Source of the DNA: Vesta saturnalis | Taxonomy: Eukaryota > Arthropoda > Insecta > Coleoptera > Lampyridae | Assembly (NCBI GenBank): GCA_036346205.1 | Contig: JARFJB010002143.1 | Span: 1,288,501 to 1,352,500 of the forward strand | Direction of reading: 5' to 3' | DNA: 64,000 nucleotides | Shown: positions 1-10,686 of the stretch, piece by piece | Position numbering within the stretch: the first letter of the stretch is position 1 | How the letters are laid out: the number at the start of each line of letters is the position of its first letter | Position numbers and translations under genes: made by a program | The notes under the pieces: model-generated | What the model was told of the DNA's origin: nothing | Database searches by the model: none | Seen by the model: the letters and a program-made list of their open reading frames with translations, nothing else

Positions 1-44
1 ACAGTCCATTACTTGGCGGAATTCAGGGTAATTTGTTTCAATAA
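1..44 (+). pseudogene. Polinton core-protein gene, 3' end only (copy P0)
   Basis: These are the last codons of the small virion-core-like gene, cut by the window edge. They encode the glycine-rich C-terminus (ending ...GNLFQ) and stop with TAA at 42-44, two bases before the start of gene X. Identity rests on the same junction at 21523, 52123 and, on the - strand, 62433. Confidence 0.6.
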
Positions 45-46
45 CT

Positions 47-724
47 ATGGACCACAATGTGAAGAAGATGATTATTCTACCTATGGATTTTATACAGCGT
101 CTGCAAGCGCCAGATGTCATGCAAAACAATATATTAACGCCGTTGGGTAACAACATGAATAAAGTATTAAAAACCAAAATGACCGATCATGACAAATAGC
201 AGCAGTACAATCAGGTTCTTCAAAGATATCTACATTTTTCCAATCAGTTACGTCAACCCGCTAGTATAACAATCAGCGGTGATGAAGATGATATAAGGGA
301 TTCGCCGAAACACAAAGGTCTGGCAGACGGCAAGGTAGTATCGACACTGCCTGTTTCATACAGGAAGAAAGGCACTGATTTCTTGCGTATACTAAATGCG
401 GGCGGCGATGTATTTTGGGATAAAAGGGGTACTGTCACAATAAAAGGTGAGATCATCCCTCATTCCAACGTTATCGATCTGGTTCACGAAACGTTAAGAT
501 AGCGAAAAACTAAAAACCCACACGGCTGGTGACCGTTTGCGACGAATATTAAAGAAATAAATATACCACGAGAGTTTATCGGAAATACTCGAAGACGTGA
601 TGCTACTGTATCACCTAAAATTGAACCGTGCCTCACAACTACAGGTGAGAATTACGATGCCTATAGTGAATCGAGGGAAATCCTGCGAAGATCCTTTCGA
701 AGAAGAAGACTTTCACTAGATTGG
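47..724 (+). pseudogene. Polinton gene X, unknown function (copy P0)
   Basis: I recognise this only as a gene that recurs between the core and integrase genes in every copy here. It begins MDHNVKKMIILPMDF at 47 and is a basic protein with a segment ending KWQQYNQVLQRYLHFSNQLR in better copies. In this copy that W codon is TAG (197-199), and further stops lie at 500-502 and near 529. The C-terminal part is arginine-rich (RRSFRRRRLSLDW) and runs directly into integrase sequence because the integrase N-terminal region is deleted. Full length in other copies is roughly 235 residues. A structural or DNA-binding role is possible from the basic tail but is not shown. Confidence 0.5.
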
Positions 725-729
725 AATAC

Positions 730-1484
730 GATTGGGATGTGTTTAAAAAGAGGGCCTGGGCGAGAGTTCCTAAAAAGAAGACAGCAGCATCTGTAATTAA
801 AGCATTCGCCGATATTTCTAAGGAAAGTGATAATACACCGGCAAATCTACAGACGGATATAAACAAAGAGTTTGTGGTGGTCAGTGTACAAAACTATTTC
901 ATGAAACGAAATATCCATTTTTATGTAACAAATAACCCTGATGAAAATCATTTGTAGTTGAGTGATTTAAGAAAACATTGAAAACAAAGATGTGGCGTTA
1001 TTTCACCTACAAAAATTCCTACAGGTATATTGATGTGCTGCAAAAACTTGTGACTGCTTACAACAATAGTCCTCATTTAAGTATAAAGATGGCCCCTGCG
1101 GCTGAAAACCATGACAACATTTTGGAAGTGCGGAATAACCTGTACGCGAAAGGCTTAGGCACATCACGTCATCCTAAATATAAAGCCTGTGAACATGTTA
1201 GAATCGCCAGAACTAAGTACACCTTTGAGAAGGGATATGAAACGAGCTGGAGCGAGGAAGTTTTTACAATTACATTTGCAGTGATAAAAAGAAGACCTCT
1301 AGTTTATCGCATAAGCGATCTTAATAACGGTCCTGTTGCGGTTGATAAAGACGCCCTATTCAAAGTCGATAATATTTTAGCAGAGGAAGGCCGCGGACGA
1401 TATAAACAATACCTAGTCAAGTGGCGTAGATACAGTGACAAATTTAATAGCTGGGTGTTAGCTTCGCAGCTGAGAGATATATAA
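730..1484 (+). pseudogene. Polinton integrase with chromodomain, N-terminally deleted (copy P0)
   Basis: This is the C-terminal part of a retroviral-type (DDE) integrase, the enzyme that inserts Polinton DNA. The second catalytic aspartate region reads LQTDINKEF, where better copies have LQTDKGKEF. A YRYIDVLQKLVTAYNNSPH block follows. The C-terminal chromodomain is well kept (YLVKWRRYSDKFNSWV, then LRDI and TAA at 1482-1484). The segment carrying the first catalytic Asp (LWQADLCDM in the copy at 39553) is missing, and frameshifts near 950-975 remove the glutamate region. The copy at the far end of the window has the same deletion. The gene cannot be functional. Confidence 0.75.
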
Positions 1485-1486
1485 AA

Positions 1487-1808
1487 TGGAGTTTTATCTT
1501 ACCTTATTAAGTAATAGTTCCATGACGTATTTCTCCCGACAATATGACGTCAACTTTTATTACACAACTGCCAAAACGAATAGGATTAACAGGCTCATGG
1601 GTTGTAGGCATTTCGAAAATACAGTACCCTTGTTCTATTGCCGCTGTAAGTGCGATAGATAATTTAATTTATTATAGAACTGATCCACCCGCAGGAGAAG
1701 AGGATGTGTTAGATTTGATATTAAAAAAGGCTGCAGCACATTTCCAACACGACAGCGAGAAAGCCATTTATAGTAAGGACGGATGGTATCTGTTATTTAT
1801 TACTTATT
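1487..1808 (+). pseudogene. Polinton penton-like minor capsid gene, 5' fragment (copy P0)
   Basis: The gene starts with ATG three bases after the integrase stop. The N-terminal block matches the gene at 23050 (MEFYLTLLSNSSM, then TQLPKRIGLTGSWVVG). One frameshift separates the start from the frame open over 1544-1810. Coding similarity stops at about 1808 in the GWY region, where the sequence changes abruptly into the solo arm. The same breakpoint recurs at 60656 on the other strand. The missing part is roughly the last two thirds. Confidence 0.65.
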
Positions 1809-2281
1809 AGCTCGTGGTTATTTAGCTCGCACTCAAATATTAATATATAAGTTAATTCTTTTGTATATTACTTCTTTTCTCGAAAACTACATTAGTTTAA
1901 CGTAAGTGCGAATAATATTAAAAAAAAGCTTGTCTACGACCAATAATAAGCGAGAGTTAAGCGATTTTTCCACCACTAAGTTGTCGACCACTTTGGAACT
2001 GGAAAACATACATTTCCATATTTACTGAACAATTTCAATAACCAAAAGTCGAATTCTCAATTTACTTAATGTAAACTAGCACTCTGTAATACAGTAAACC
2101 TATTACTTCCAATGAAAATAAGTGTATTAAAATAGTGGATTATACAAAGTTACAAGACGTTGATTTAATTGCTGAATTTATAAAAAATTAACTTTTAACA
2201 GTTTCAAACTGTGTGTTTACTGTCTTGAAGAGAGAAAGGCAACAAAAAAAAAGAGAAAATACAATCAGTAAGAGGGATAAG

Positions 2282-2527
2282 TTATGTAGGGAAATGATTT
2301 AAATTCCTAATAATATGATTATCAAAAATAATTTTACAGCATACAGAAATAAACATAATGAGTTCATTAAGTCTAATAAATTTAATTACTATTAAAACTA
2401 TATACACAGTTTTGTCAGAAACAGCAGTACGCAGCTTTCGAATACTATTAAGACTATAAAAAACGCCTAAACCTATTATACTAAATAGCTGCCAACAGAA
2501 AATGTGCAAATAGTAGATTCCAACCAT
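2282..2527 (-). CDS. 81-codon open frame in repeat R, hydrophobic, unknown
   Basis: I do not recognise this frame. It encodes about 81 residues starting MVGIYYLHIFCWQLFSIIGL, hydrophobic at the N-terminus and again in the middle (YIVLIVIKF), so it could be a small membrane protein if translated. The frame is open in five arm copies (here, 17941, 28582, 48452, 59938) and broken in three (11188, 35356, 42375). Most differences among the open copies change the amino acid, giving no sign of selection on protein sequence. It may simply be a chance frame in a young repeat. Confidence 0.3.
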   Translation of the reverse strand: MVGIYYLHIFCWQLFSIIGLGVFYSLNSIRKLRTAVSDKTVYIVLIVIKFIRLNELIMFISVCCKIIFDNHIIRNLNHFPT

Positions 2528-2884
2528 ATATCAAACGAGTTTAATTTTATTAATATTGGAAAACGCTCAGTTAACTAAATTAAAACTCATCCAATAGTTC
2601 ATGGAAACCAATAGAACATTAGATTTTTTTTAATAAATCAAGATTTCAAATTATAAACCATTGTTACAACGCAGCAATATGATATTTTGTTTTAGTAGTT
2701 TGTAAATTTTCACACTTAAAGCTAACTAAAATAAAGCAAAATTAACTATGGTCATACATTTCCTCACCAGATGTCCGCCTTCTTAAAAGTCGTAGATCGC
2801 GTATTAGTGAAGAGAGTATAAAACGAATTGAGGAACACGTTTCAACTATGCAAATCATACATTATGTTTATGTAAATTTTTGGA

Positions 2885-2925
2885 AACCGGGTATACTTAC
2901 TACGTAAGTACATAACCACCCGGTT
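2885..2925. repeat. 41-nt hairpin conserved in repeat R
   Basis: AACCGGGT at 2885-2892 pairs with ACCCGGTT at 2918-2925. Inside, ACTTAC (2895-2900) pairs with GTAAGT (2904-2909) around a 3-nt loop. The same structure is found at 10800-10840, 18544-18584, 28182-28222, 35960-36000, 41976-42016 and 49050-49090, and in damaged form at 59558-59595. It is among the best conserved stretches of the arm. Function unknown. Confidence 0.7.
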
Positions 2926-2979
2926 AATTTAATAATGAAAACAGACTGTCTATGATGGCAATGGTCGGTCATAGTTTAA

Positions 2980-5900
2980 CACTAGAATGCCGGAGGGTGT
3001 CATTTTGACACCCTGCACGCACATTTTTACTTAGAGCAAGCGTTTGACGGGTCCTGTGTAAAAAATACCTCGTGGCTTTTATTCATTTGGAGGGTTTGAC
3101 AGAACTACTACATGAAAAAAAAATCCCTTGGTTAGTTTGCCTTAAAAAATCGAATTTACCGTAAATGCCGAAGGGTGTCATTTTGACACCCTACATGTTC
3201 GTAGCCTAGTTTTAGTTTTTAGAGTTTATATTATTTTTTTTAAAAATGTGTTTTACCTTTAAATTATAATTTGGAAAGATAATATTACGTTCGCATTTAT
3301 TTATACACATGAAAATATATTTTATTATTATTTATTATATTAGGAGGCGCGTAAAGAAAGTGCATGTGTTGCGTCTTTTCTAACTTCAACTTGGTACATT
3401 TATTAGTAGTGAAACAGATTTATTTGTTTTCGAAGGGAAATTTTATTGTGGTGAAAAATGTGATCACGTGACGCTGCGGATAACTCATGCCAAGCGTCTC
3501 TAGCTGGCTGCCTGGCTTGACGACGCGGCGCTGACCGAGTCACTCCTCGGCGTGGTACGGCGCTCCCAGCTGACAGGCACGGACGTGTCGCGACTTGTCA
3601 TAACTTCGCTTTTGCGTCGAGGCGTTTGCATCTTGACTAATTGTGCTTTCGGTCATCGTAATGGCGAGACGTAAAGGTCTTACGCCGGAGCAACTAGCGG
3701 AAATACTTTGTGATATACCTGAGGACGTGTCTGAAAATGAATGCAGTGAATTTAGTGACTCGGATGACGATTTTGTTCCACCGGTGGATGCAGCATCATC
3801 AGAAGAAAGTGATATAAACAATGAGCACGGTAAGTTCTTACATTTTATATATTTTATTGTCGTAATAAAGGAACAAACTACGTATAATCTCAAGCTCTTT
3901 TTACACACACACCCTTATAGTACATGTTTGCGTTATTCTGTTATCACATCTGCAATGCATTAATTTTTTACAGATGAACCTGGTTCCGGATTAGCTGCTA
4001 CAGTGAGGAAACCTTCTGGTACCGGTAATCGCGGTCGTGGTCGACGTGGTGGCGGGCCAGGTCAACGAGGAAGGGAGTTACCCAGGGTTCGAAGAGACGC
4101 CGACTTCTTACTGAGGATTCCGCTGCGGAGGAGGTGATCAGTCTCAAGAATCTGCGTTAGATGAAAATGTGGTTCAAAGTGAGCAGGGCGACGCTGAAAC
4201 TACGCTTGTTGCACCTGATGGCACGGTGGACTTTTATTGAACCTGGGTTGCATGTAACGGTAGGCGCGCCCAACAAAATCTTCTTAGGGAATCCCTGGGC
4301 CTACTGGATACGCAAAGCGAAGTGTTAGTGCTGGTAGCCCTGCTAGTGCGTGGCATTTGATGATGGACAAAGTGATTCTGGAACACATTAGAAAATGTAC
4401 AAATGCTGAAGCACGTAGGCAGACCGGGAATGATGACTTTGACCTGACTATTGAACAACTTGAAGCCTTTATCGCTGTTATGTACGCGAGGGACGTCGAG
4501 CTCGCGCAATCTTGCAGTACACGGGATGTGGTCGAAGGACTGGGGCATTCCGTTTGTCAAAAAGCTATGACAAGGGACCGTTTTTGCGAAATTTTGCGCT
4601 ATCTTCGCTTTGACGAGAAATCAAGTCGTTTTCAACGATTGCAAACTGACAAATTTGCGCTGTTTTCCTATGTATGGAATAAATTCATTGATAACTGTAT
4701 TGCTTGTAAACGCAGGGCCTTTTATAACTATTGACGAGCAGTTGTTTCCAAGCAAAGCTAGATGCCCTTCACTCAGTACATGGCATCGAAACCCGACAAG
4801 TATGGGCAAAAATACTGACTTGCCGTGGATAAGGACAGTAAGTACTTGATAAACGGATTTCCTTACCTTGGCAAAGATGACTCCCGTGTAGTTGGTGAGC
4901 GCGTTGCAGATCATGTGGTATTGAAGCTTACGCAACCTTACCTGGGCAAAGGCCGAAATGTCACAACCGACAATTATTTCACATCCATTGGTCTCGCAAA
5001 AGAGCTGAAAAAAAAAGGGACAAGTCTTGTAGGAACAATAAATAAGGTGAGGAGGAGATTCCTACTAAAATCAAAACTTCCGAGAGGAGTTGTACTCAAG
5101 TAAAGTGTACAAAAGGATGACGTAACACTTACCGTTTATCAAGGCAAACCAAGAAAGAATGTTGTTGTTCTAAGCTCTCTTCACCCTGACATTGACATTA
5201 GTGACAACTCTAAGAAAACGCCAGAAACTATTCAGTTTTACAACGAGACGAAGTATGGGGTGGACATAATTGATCAGATGGGGCGGAAGTATTTTGTAAG
5301 AACAGGAACCAGGCGATGGCCAGTTCATTCTTTTCAGAATACTCTTGACATGGCCGGCATCAATGCCTGGATATTGTATAAGGAAATAACTAAAACTAAC
5401 CTGTCCGTAAGGATTTTCTGCAAAAGTTGGCTGAAGAGCTTGCAAGTCCTTATGTTACAAAGAGAAATGTTAGTGAACCTTCTGATAACTGTGTTGAATT
5501 GCAAGAACCAAAAATGACTAGGAACTGCCAGGTAAAAATAAACTGCAAAAAAACAGAACTATTGGATTTTGCAAGCAGTGTAAAATTCAGTATGTGGCTC
5601 GTGTACGGCTAAAATCGAGCGAAAATGCAAAAAATGTGAAGTAGAGTAGACAAAACTTTTTGTTCTCTGTACGGAAGAAGACTTCTTATTTTATTATATG
5701 TTCTTACTCAGACACAAAATTAAGTTTAATTTATTTGTTTTTTTTTAAACAAAATATGTACCTGTAAATCAACCTTCCAAAGATGTCCAAAGATGATATC
5801 GTCAAACCTGTAAAAAAATTAAAAAAAACATGTTTTTGTTAGTCTAACAAAATGTCTTTATACCTGTAAAGCGTTAATAATTTAAAACAATAAAAATGTT

Positions 5901-6230
5901 TTAAAAAAGAATGGAGTCATTATTTACTTACCTATTTTGCATGTCAACTAACGTTTTAGCATAATCCTGAAGGTGAAGAAGTCCGAAGCAAACAAATTTA
6001 TACTTATAGCGAGCCTTGTTTTCATAAATACCGATTTTGAGAACAATAAAAACGTTTAAAAAAATGTGAAAAATACAATAAATATACATCTGAACTGTGA
6101 CATAAACGCGAGCAATCAAGAAATTGTGATAAACACACGAAAACGCGCTTAAAACATCGATAATACATTGGGTGTCAAAATGACACCCTCCCGGCATTCT
6201 AGGGGATGCGGATTCTCCGGCATTCTAGTG
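2980..6230 (+). mobile_element. piggyBac-like transposon B, complete, TTAA flanked
   Basis: The 3251-bp element is bounded by 14-bp inverted termini CACTAGAATGCCGG (2980-2993) and its complement (6217-6230), with TTAA on both sides (2976-2979 and 6231-6234). Subterminal copies of a GGGTGTCATTTTGACACCC palindrome sit near both ends (about 2994-3013, 3175-3193, 6170-6188). Removing the element and one TTAA restores a sequence matching uninterrupted arm copies such as the one near 18636. It is therefore a late insertion into repeat R. It encodes the transposase at 3661-5649 and is unrelated in sequence to the piggyBac copies inside the palindromic arms. Confidence 0.92.
3661..5649 (+). pseudogene. 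piggyBac-family transposase (element B) with an intron, inactivated
   Basis: This is a DDE transposase of the piggyBac superfamily. Exon 1 starts at ATG 3661 (MARRKGLTPEQLAEIL) and has an acidic stretch. A likely intron spans 3830-3973, with donor GTAAGT and acceptor TTTTTTACAG; joining at phase 1 keeps the frame. The N-terminal domain is open over 4357-4734 (DLTIEQLEAFIAVMYARDVE, then RDRFCEILRYLRFD). All three acidic catalytic blocks are visible: TIDEQL, TTDNYF and VDIIDQMGRKY. A cysteine-rich C-terminal finger (FCKQC, then RKCKKCEVE) ends at TAG 5647-5649. Frameshifts near 4100, 4350, 4730, 4830 and 5590 and a TAA at 5101-5103 break the gene. Confidence 0.88.
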
Positions 6231-6234
6231 TTAA

Positions 6235-6748
6235 CTTGTACCAACTATACTGAATATGCGACCAAGCTTACCGTAATATTCCCAATGAATATTACATTTT
6301 CCGGTTAATTCATCCAAATGTATGATAAGAAAGTAAGTATTCGATTAAATCAATAGATGGATGCTTTATAAATGTAATGAATGCTCAATATAAAATGTAA
6401 ATGCTTGTGAAAACAAGAATTTTTGGAAAAATAATAGATAGTTGATAAATAAAACGATTGTTCCTTACCAAATTCACATGCATCCTAAATTAATAAATAT
6501 TCCGTGGAAATAATGGAGACTCGATCAATGTAACGAATGTTCAGTACCAAATCCAAACGTTTCCTAAATTAATAAATATTCAAGTTTATAGTATTTAATC
6601 TTACTCCGTGGAATTCCATATTTAATAACACTAATATGTTAATTCTACAATTTCTTTTATACAATTATTTATTTTTCTACGAGTTTCAATACTTGTATCA
6701 TTATCAAGACAAAATATATAAGTAAAATAATAAGAAGTAGTTATGGTA
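6235..6748 (+). repeat. Left flank of the amplified Polinton insertion (copy 1)
   Basis: This is AT-rich sequence without a gene. It matches 18886-19301, 36263-36687 and 49386-49806 and ends in the target duplication ATGGTA (6743-6748). It includes the short repeat ATCCTAAATTAATAAATATTC about 70 bp apart (from about 6483 and 6551). Confidence 0.75.
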
Positions 6749-6814
6749 AGTAGAAAGGGGGCACCCTCCCCTCTACTTTTTTACTTCACAAGCCCCACCC
6801 ACTGGGGCACTTTC

Positions 6815-7423
6815 CCCACAACTCTAATTGCGCATGCTAAAGCCTTAGAAACAACCGCCGCAAAATACCCTGTTACAAGGACCGACATAAAATTGTTAAC
6901 TATACCTGCAAGCATACAGCGAAAATCATTGGATAATTTTTTCCTGGGTCAGTTACCTAAATGATGCATCGTAGGCTTTGTAGCAAATAAAGCCTTCAAC
7001 GGTGATTACTCCTCAAACACGTTCAATTTTCATCACTGTAATATTAACTAAGTGTCGTTATATATTGACGGACAACAAATTCCTTCGAAGGCCTTACAAC
7101 CAGACTTTACAGCTAATGGTTTATATGTAAGAGCGTATCACACCTTATTCTCTGGTACGGGTATTCATTTTTTTAATGAAGCTAACGATATATCGGGAAG
7201 TGATTACCCCAACGGCTACTGTTTAATCGTCTTTGACCTAACACCTGATTGGTCTGCAAACGCTAGTACGCACTAGAATTTAGTTAGAAACGGTTCCTTT
7301 CGGCTGGAAGTCGGGTTTGACGAAGCGCTCACCGAAACCGTTAACTTTTTGGTGTATGCAGAATTCGATAACGTGTTCGAGATCAATAAATATCGAAACG
7401 TCGTTGTGGATTCTAGCTGTTAA
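6815..7423 (+). pseudogene. Polinton major capsid protein gene, 3' part (copy P1)
   Basis: This is the C-terminal third to half of the capsid protein whose N-terminus is seen at 24266. Blocks include IAHAKALETTAAKYP, GLYVRAYHTLFSGTG and ALTETVNFLVYAEFDN, ending at TAA 7421-7423. Stops at about 6962 and 7274 interrupt it. In Polintons the major capsid protein is a double jelly-roll; that fold is inferred from family membership and gene position, not visible here. Confidence 0.7.
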
Positions 7424-7462
7424 AATTGGTAGCTTTAACTTGCAATCTTCAGCCGAAAGAAG

Positions 7463-8020
7463 ATGGATGCATACTTGGACGTACAAGTGTTTACTGGTGT
7501 TAACAACGAATTCATACCGAAAGAAATTGCCGTGGTTACATATCATGGTCGTTTATCGTTGATGCTAATAAAACCAGCTCGAGGTTACTTTATATCAAGA
7601 TCCATGTCACAACAGATAAAATTTATGGAGGATAATTACCATGAGCTGAAATGGTGGTCAGGTCATGTGCACTACAACAATTTCTGTGAGGAGTTGATGA
7701 GAGTGTTGCGCCCCTTTAATAAAATTCACGTTAAGGGCAGTGAAAAACAGCAATTTTTAAGGTTTCTTAACAAACCAATAGTAAACCTGGAGGAGACTGG
7801 TTGCCCTTCGATTAAACAATTGAAAAAGAGAGCAAAGGATATAGCTGTTTAAACGATAACATCACTGGACCTATGTGTGCACTGGAAAATGCCTTACTAC
7901 TGCAAGACTGGACGCATACCAATTCCAAAGATGTATGCGGTACAAATGTTGATGAAATGTTTGAAATCGATCCCCATCCACAAGAAGAATGCTTGTATGT
8001 GCTTCTAATCAACTACCGAG
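7463..8020 (+). pseudogene. Polinton gene E, unknown (copy P1)
   Basis: The frame begins MDAYLDVQVFTGVNNEFIP and includes GYFISRSMSQQIKFMEDNYH, a KWWSGHVHYNNF block and IVNLEETGCPSIKQLK. A stop at about 7850 is followed by GPMCALENALLLQDW in a nearby frame. It lies between the capsid and protease genes in all copies that reach this far and overlaps the protease start. The D-V-Q-x-F start and alternating hydrophobic pattern recall RNase H-like nucleases, but no complete catalytic set was identified. Function left open. Confidence 0.5.
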
Positions 8021-8391
8021 ACACGCACCTAGACCGTGTACAATTATTGCAAACACGGATCCTGCAGGCAAACCATGTCAGCATTGGACCGCTATCTACA
8101 TTGATGATAATGGTAACGGAGAGTATTTTGATTCCTTTGGACGATCACCTCAAGGGTACCATTTATGTTTCCTAGAGAAGAATTCTAGATGGTTCTGTTA
8201 AAATAAAACGATACTGCAGGATTACCATTCGGATGTGTGGCCTTTATACTTTAACATTTCTATATTGTAGATTAAATAGTTTATCAATGATTGATTTTGT
8301 AAAAAACTTTTTTAGTATATGTTTAATTGTAAATGAGGAGATAATTAAATTATTGTTTAATGCCTGTTACCCAACCATTCTATTCTGGTAA
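7931..8391 (+). pseudogene. Adenain-type maturation cysteine protease (copy P1), inactivated
   Basis: This belongs to the adenovirus-type cysteine proteases, which cleave virion precursors. From ATG 7931 (MYAVQMLMKCLKSIP) the frame continues after a shift as ASNQLPRHAPRP, CQHWTAIYIDDN (catalytic His) and GEYFDSFGRSP (acidic residue). The oxyanion Gln lies in LQDYHSD, but a missing base then destroys the Cys block: DVWPLYF here against DVCGLHT in the copy at 54984. W-to-stop changes occur in the middle. The C-terminal coding stretch ends at TAA 8389-8391, immediately followed by AATAAAG, a plausible poly(A) signal. Confidence 0.78.
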
Positions 8392-9557
8392 ATAAAGAGA
8401 TTTTTTAGTACCTTACTTTTTTAATTAAGGGTTGCGTAATATCAGATGAGCCTATTGTTTTTCTTTCTTTTTAACTCAGCATGTGTGTTTTTAAAAATCG
8501 TGTTATAAAATTTATGACTTTAGCGTTTCAAGGAAAGTGTGTTACTTGGTTGGTAGATTATTAAAATGAACAGGTTTATATAATTACACAGTACTTAGCT
8601 AAAAGTAAACATGAACAGTGGTTTCTAACTACATATTATTGTGGAATTTAAAACATGTAATTATTACATTCCAAACTTTTAATGCGGTTTTTATAAAAAA
8701 AACAATTTGCGTGTGTATGCACGTATGGACAAGATATAATAGTTTGTTCAAACCGCTTTGTTATTGATTACTTTAAGGGAAAAGTAAATAAGAGTTGCAG
8801 TAAGTGTGTTAAAGATAATTAGATTGTTTGTATATTTACACTCTAAAAATTAATTATGGGGAAATCAATAGCTAGTTTTACATCAACTATTCATAAACGT
8901 AAAACATAGAAAGTGCTTTAGTTTGATTAGACGAGTAACACAAAGCAGCGACTATCACTCGTGAATTAGTCCCTTAAAAAATGTTCTTTCAATACTGAGT
9001 TGCTAAGTGTGCTGTTAGCCTTCTATTTATTTTATTTACTTGTAAAGATTTTTAATTACAGTTACAAAACACATCTAAGTTATACGTAACAACAAGTTGC
9101 TTTAAAAATATTAAGGTGTACAATATATAAAAATTTAACGAGCGGATGGATATTAAACATTTAAATGCAATCAATGCAAGTAAAACAATCAGTTTTAATA
9201 TTCGTTTAGAAAACAATAATGTAATAACTGTTATGTAATTAATTAACTTAATAAAAAGATTTGTTTCATTAGAGAATAATCTGAATGTCAGTAATTTTTT
9301 ATAACTCACTGAGGATTTTTTAAGTATGATATTTACAATAAAAATGAGTGTTCTATAATTAAATTTTACTATCATTCAAATTCCCCACGCAAGGTCAAAC
9401 CCTAACACAAGTTCATACACCTGTCATACAAGATAGCAATGGGGCCTCCTCATTAGAATACAAATTCAAATTTTACTTCAAGGGTCACGGGGCTAAGCCT
9501 CAGCAGTAAGTTGCGAAGCCCTATAGCAGCCTCACAAGATAGCCTCAGGCCTTATTA
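8392..9557. other. Polinton 3' noncoding region (copy P1)
   Basis: About 1.2 kb of AT-rich DNA follows the protease. It is well matched by 55451-56580 and only its last part by 26356-26600. Short frames here, such as one on the - strand at 9052-9375, are low-complexity and not shared intact between copies. I see no gene, and specifically no DNA polymerase motif. From about 9400 the inner end of the right terminal repeat begins. Confidence 0.6.

Positions 9558-9559
<2 letters not shown>

Positions 9560-9594
<35 letters not shown>
9560..9594. repeat. (TA)n microsatellite
   Basis: About 17 TA units expand a short AT tract in the right terminal region; the copies at 26720 and 56600 have only a few TA units. 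Confidence 0.95.
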
Positions 9595-9597
<3 letters not shown>

Positions 9598-9771
9598 AAA
9601 TTTCGTAAGGTTACAATCTGTAGATAAGAAAAAGGCCTCTGGAAAGTAACCATAAAAATAAGGGTGGAAAATGCGGTCTCCCACGTGGGTGAGTAAAAGT
9701 AGTGGGAAGGTGCACCAGTGGGCGGAGTTTGTGACGTAAGAAAGTGGAGGGGAGGGTGCCCCCTTTCTACT

Positions 9772-10437
9772 ACGGTAACAAATCATTAAAGTAAAACAGC
9801 AATCTATGTAAATTATAATTCTATGTTTCAAATATCTATTAAAGTTTGGGTCTACAAGATCAATCTGTTCGTTTATATTTATAAATTTGGAATGCTTCCA
9901 AAATACCTAATTCGACTTCAAAATGTCGTTACTTAAACCTTTGGCGTCAAATAAACATTTAAGAACATTCGTATTAGTTTTGAAAACACTTTTTGTTCTT
10001 TTGTAATACGCGAGCTACTTTTTCTGATATTTATATGTATTTATTTTCTATCGGTTATCTATTAACTGTGTAAATGTTTTGATAGATAGTTTTACTTTTG
10101 ATTCGTAACTAAAGTGTTTATTATAATTGAAATGTAACAATTTGCTTCATAATTGATATTTTTTTATTGCAATTTTTTTTTTAATGGTAATGACATTGCT
10201 CTATATACCAATGATCTATATACAACTAACTGTGTGTTTTATATTATGTTAGGATGTAAATAGAACGATAGCGAGAAAGCAATTTATATTGAGGACGGAA
10301 GGTATGTGTTACTTATTACTTATTAGCTCGTGGTTATTTAGCTCGCTGGCAATTTCTTCAACGTTGGCATAATTCCCCAAGGCGAAAGGTAACACATACC
10401 ATCCGTCCTCAATATAAATGGCTTTCTTATCATCTTA
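9772..10437 (+). repeat. Right flank of the amplified Polinton insertion (copy 1)
   Basis: The flank begins with the right target duplication (9772-9777) and matches 27227-27905 and 57103-57396 plus 59151-59435. It is non-genic AT-rich DNA except for a captured penton-gene fragment near its end (10263-10430). Confidence 0.75.
10263..10430. repeat. Hairpin made from a Polinton penton-gene fragment (copy 1)
   Basis: On + the sequence reads like the penton block SEKAIYIEDG. From about 10318 the - strand reads the same region (GNYANVEEIA, then a match to NELNNH). The two segments (about 10277-10313 and 10390-10427) are inverted copies separated by about 75 nt. The fragment lies outside the Polinton ends, in the flank, and recurs at 27745-27900. 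A transcript would fold into a hairpin containing viral structural-gene sequence. Confidence 0.6.
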
Positions 10438-10686
10438 TCATGCATTTGGATGAATTAACTGGAAAATGTAATATTCATTGAAATAATATATCGAGCATTT
10501 AATTTATAGCAAATTATTTACAACTCTGATTATCTAGTATGCAGTAACTTTAATATCTATTGCATTTTAAATCCCATACTATACCAACAAAAGATTTTTC
10601 TTACGGATAAATTACATGAAGCTTGCCTTTAAACCAAACGGCAAGTTTGTTCAGCATATTCAGTATAATTGGTACAAATTATACTA

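Larger units (their letters stand above)
1809..2979 (-). repeat. Solo copy of the inverted-arm repeat R
   Basis: This is a 1.17-kb repeat found as the outer part of every large inverted-repeat arm, in both orientations (also near 10760-11790, 17530-18650, 28145-29300, 34890-36050, 41935-43090, 47985-49140, 59500-60655). Here and at 59436-60655 it stands alone: it ends at ...ATTAATATTTGAGTGCG and joins Polinton penton sequence, whereas in the palindromic blocks it continues with CAGGACAAGATTAAATTG and piggyBac. It carries an 81-codon frame and a 41-nt hairpin. The outer end is interrupted by the piggyBac insertion at TTAA (2976-2979). Confidence 0.8.
6749..9771 (+). mobile_element. Polinton deletion derivative P1, both ends kept
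   Basis: The element starts AGTAGAAAGGGGGCACCC and ends GGGTGCCCCCTTTCTACT, the AG...CT ends typical of Polintons. The 6-bp target duplication is ATGGTA (6743-6748) on the left and ACGGTA (9772-9777) on the right, one mutation apart. Only about 62 bp of the left terminal repeat remain before the sequence jumps at about 6811 into the middle of the major capsid gene. All genes from ATPase to minor virion protein are missing. The major capsid 3' part, gene E, the protease and about 1.4 kb of 3' noncoding DNA remain. Confidence 0.85.

Noticed and set aside
1809..2979. Repeat R as a solo LTR
   Set aside because: No TG...CA ends, primer-binding site or target duplication found, and it occurs mainly as part of inverted arms.
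3540..3908. 122-codon - frame opposite piggyBac B exon 1
   Set aside because: Antisense of the transposase N-terminus; Ser-rich because the sense strand is acidic.
9052..9375. A 107-codon - strand frame in the Polinton 3' region, considered as a polymerase or other gene remnant
   Set aside because: Low-complexity Leu/Ile/Asn-rich translation of AT-rich DNA; broken differently in the other copy (56198-56410); no polymerase motif.
9532..9831. 99-codon - frame across the (TA)n tract and Polinton end
   Set aside because: Encodes a dipeptide Ile-Tyr run and reads across the element terminus; clearly non-coding.
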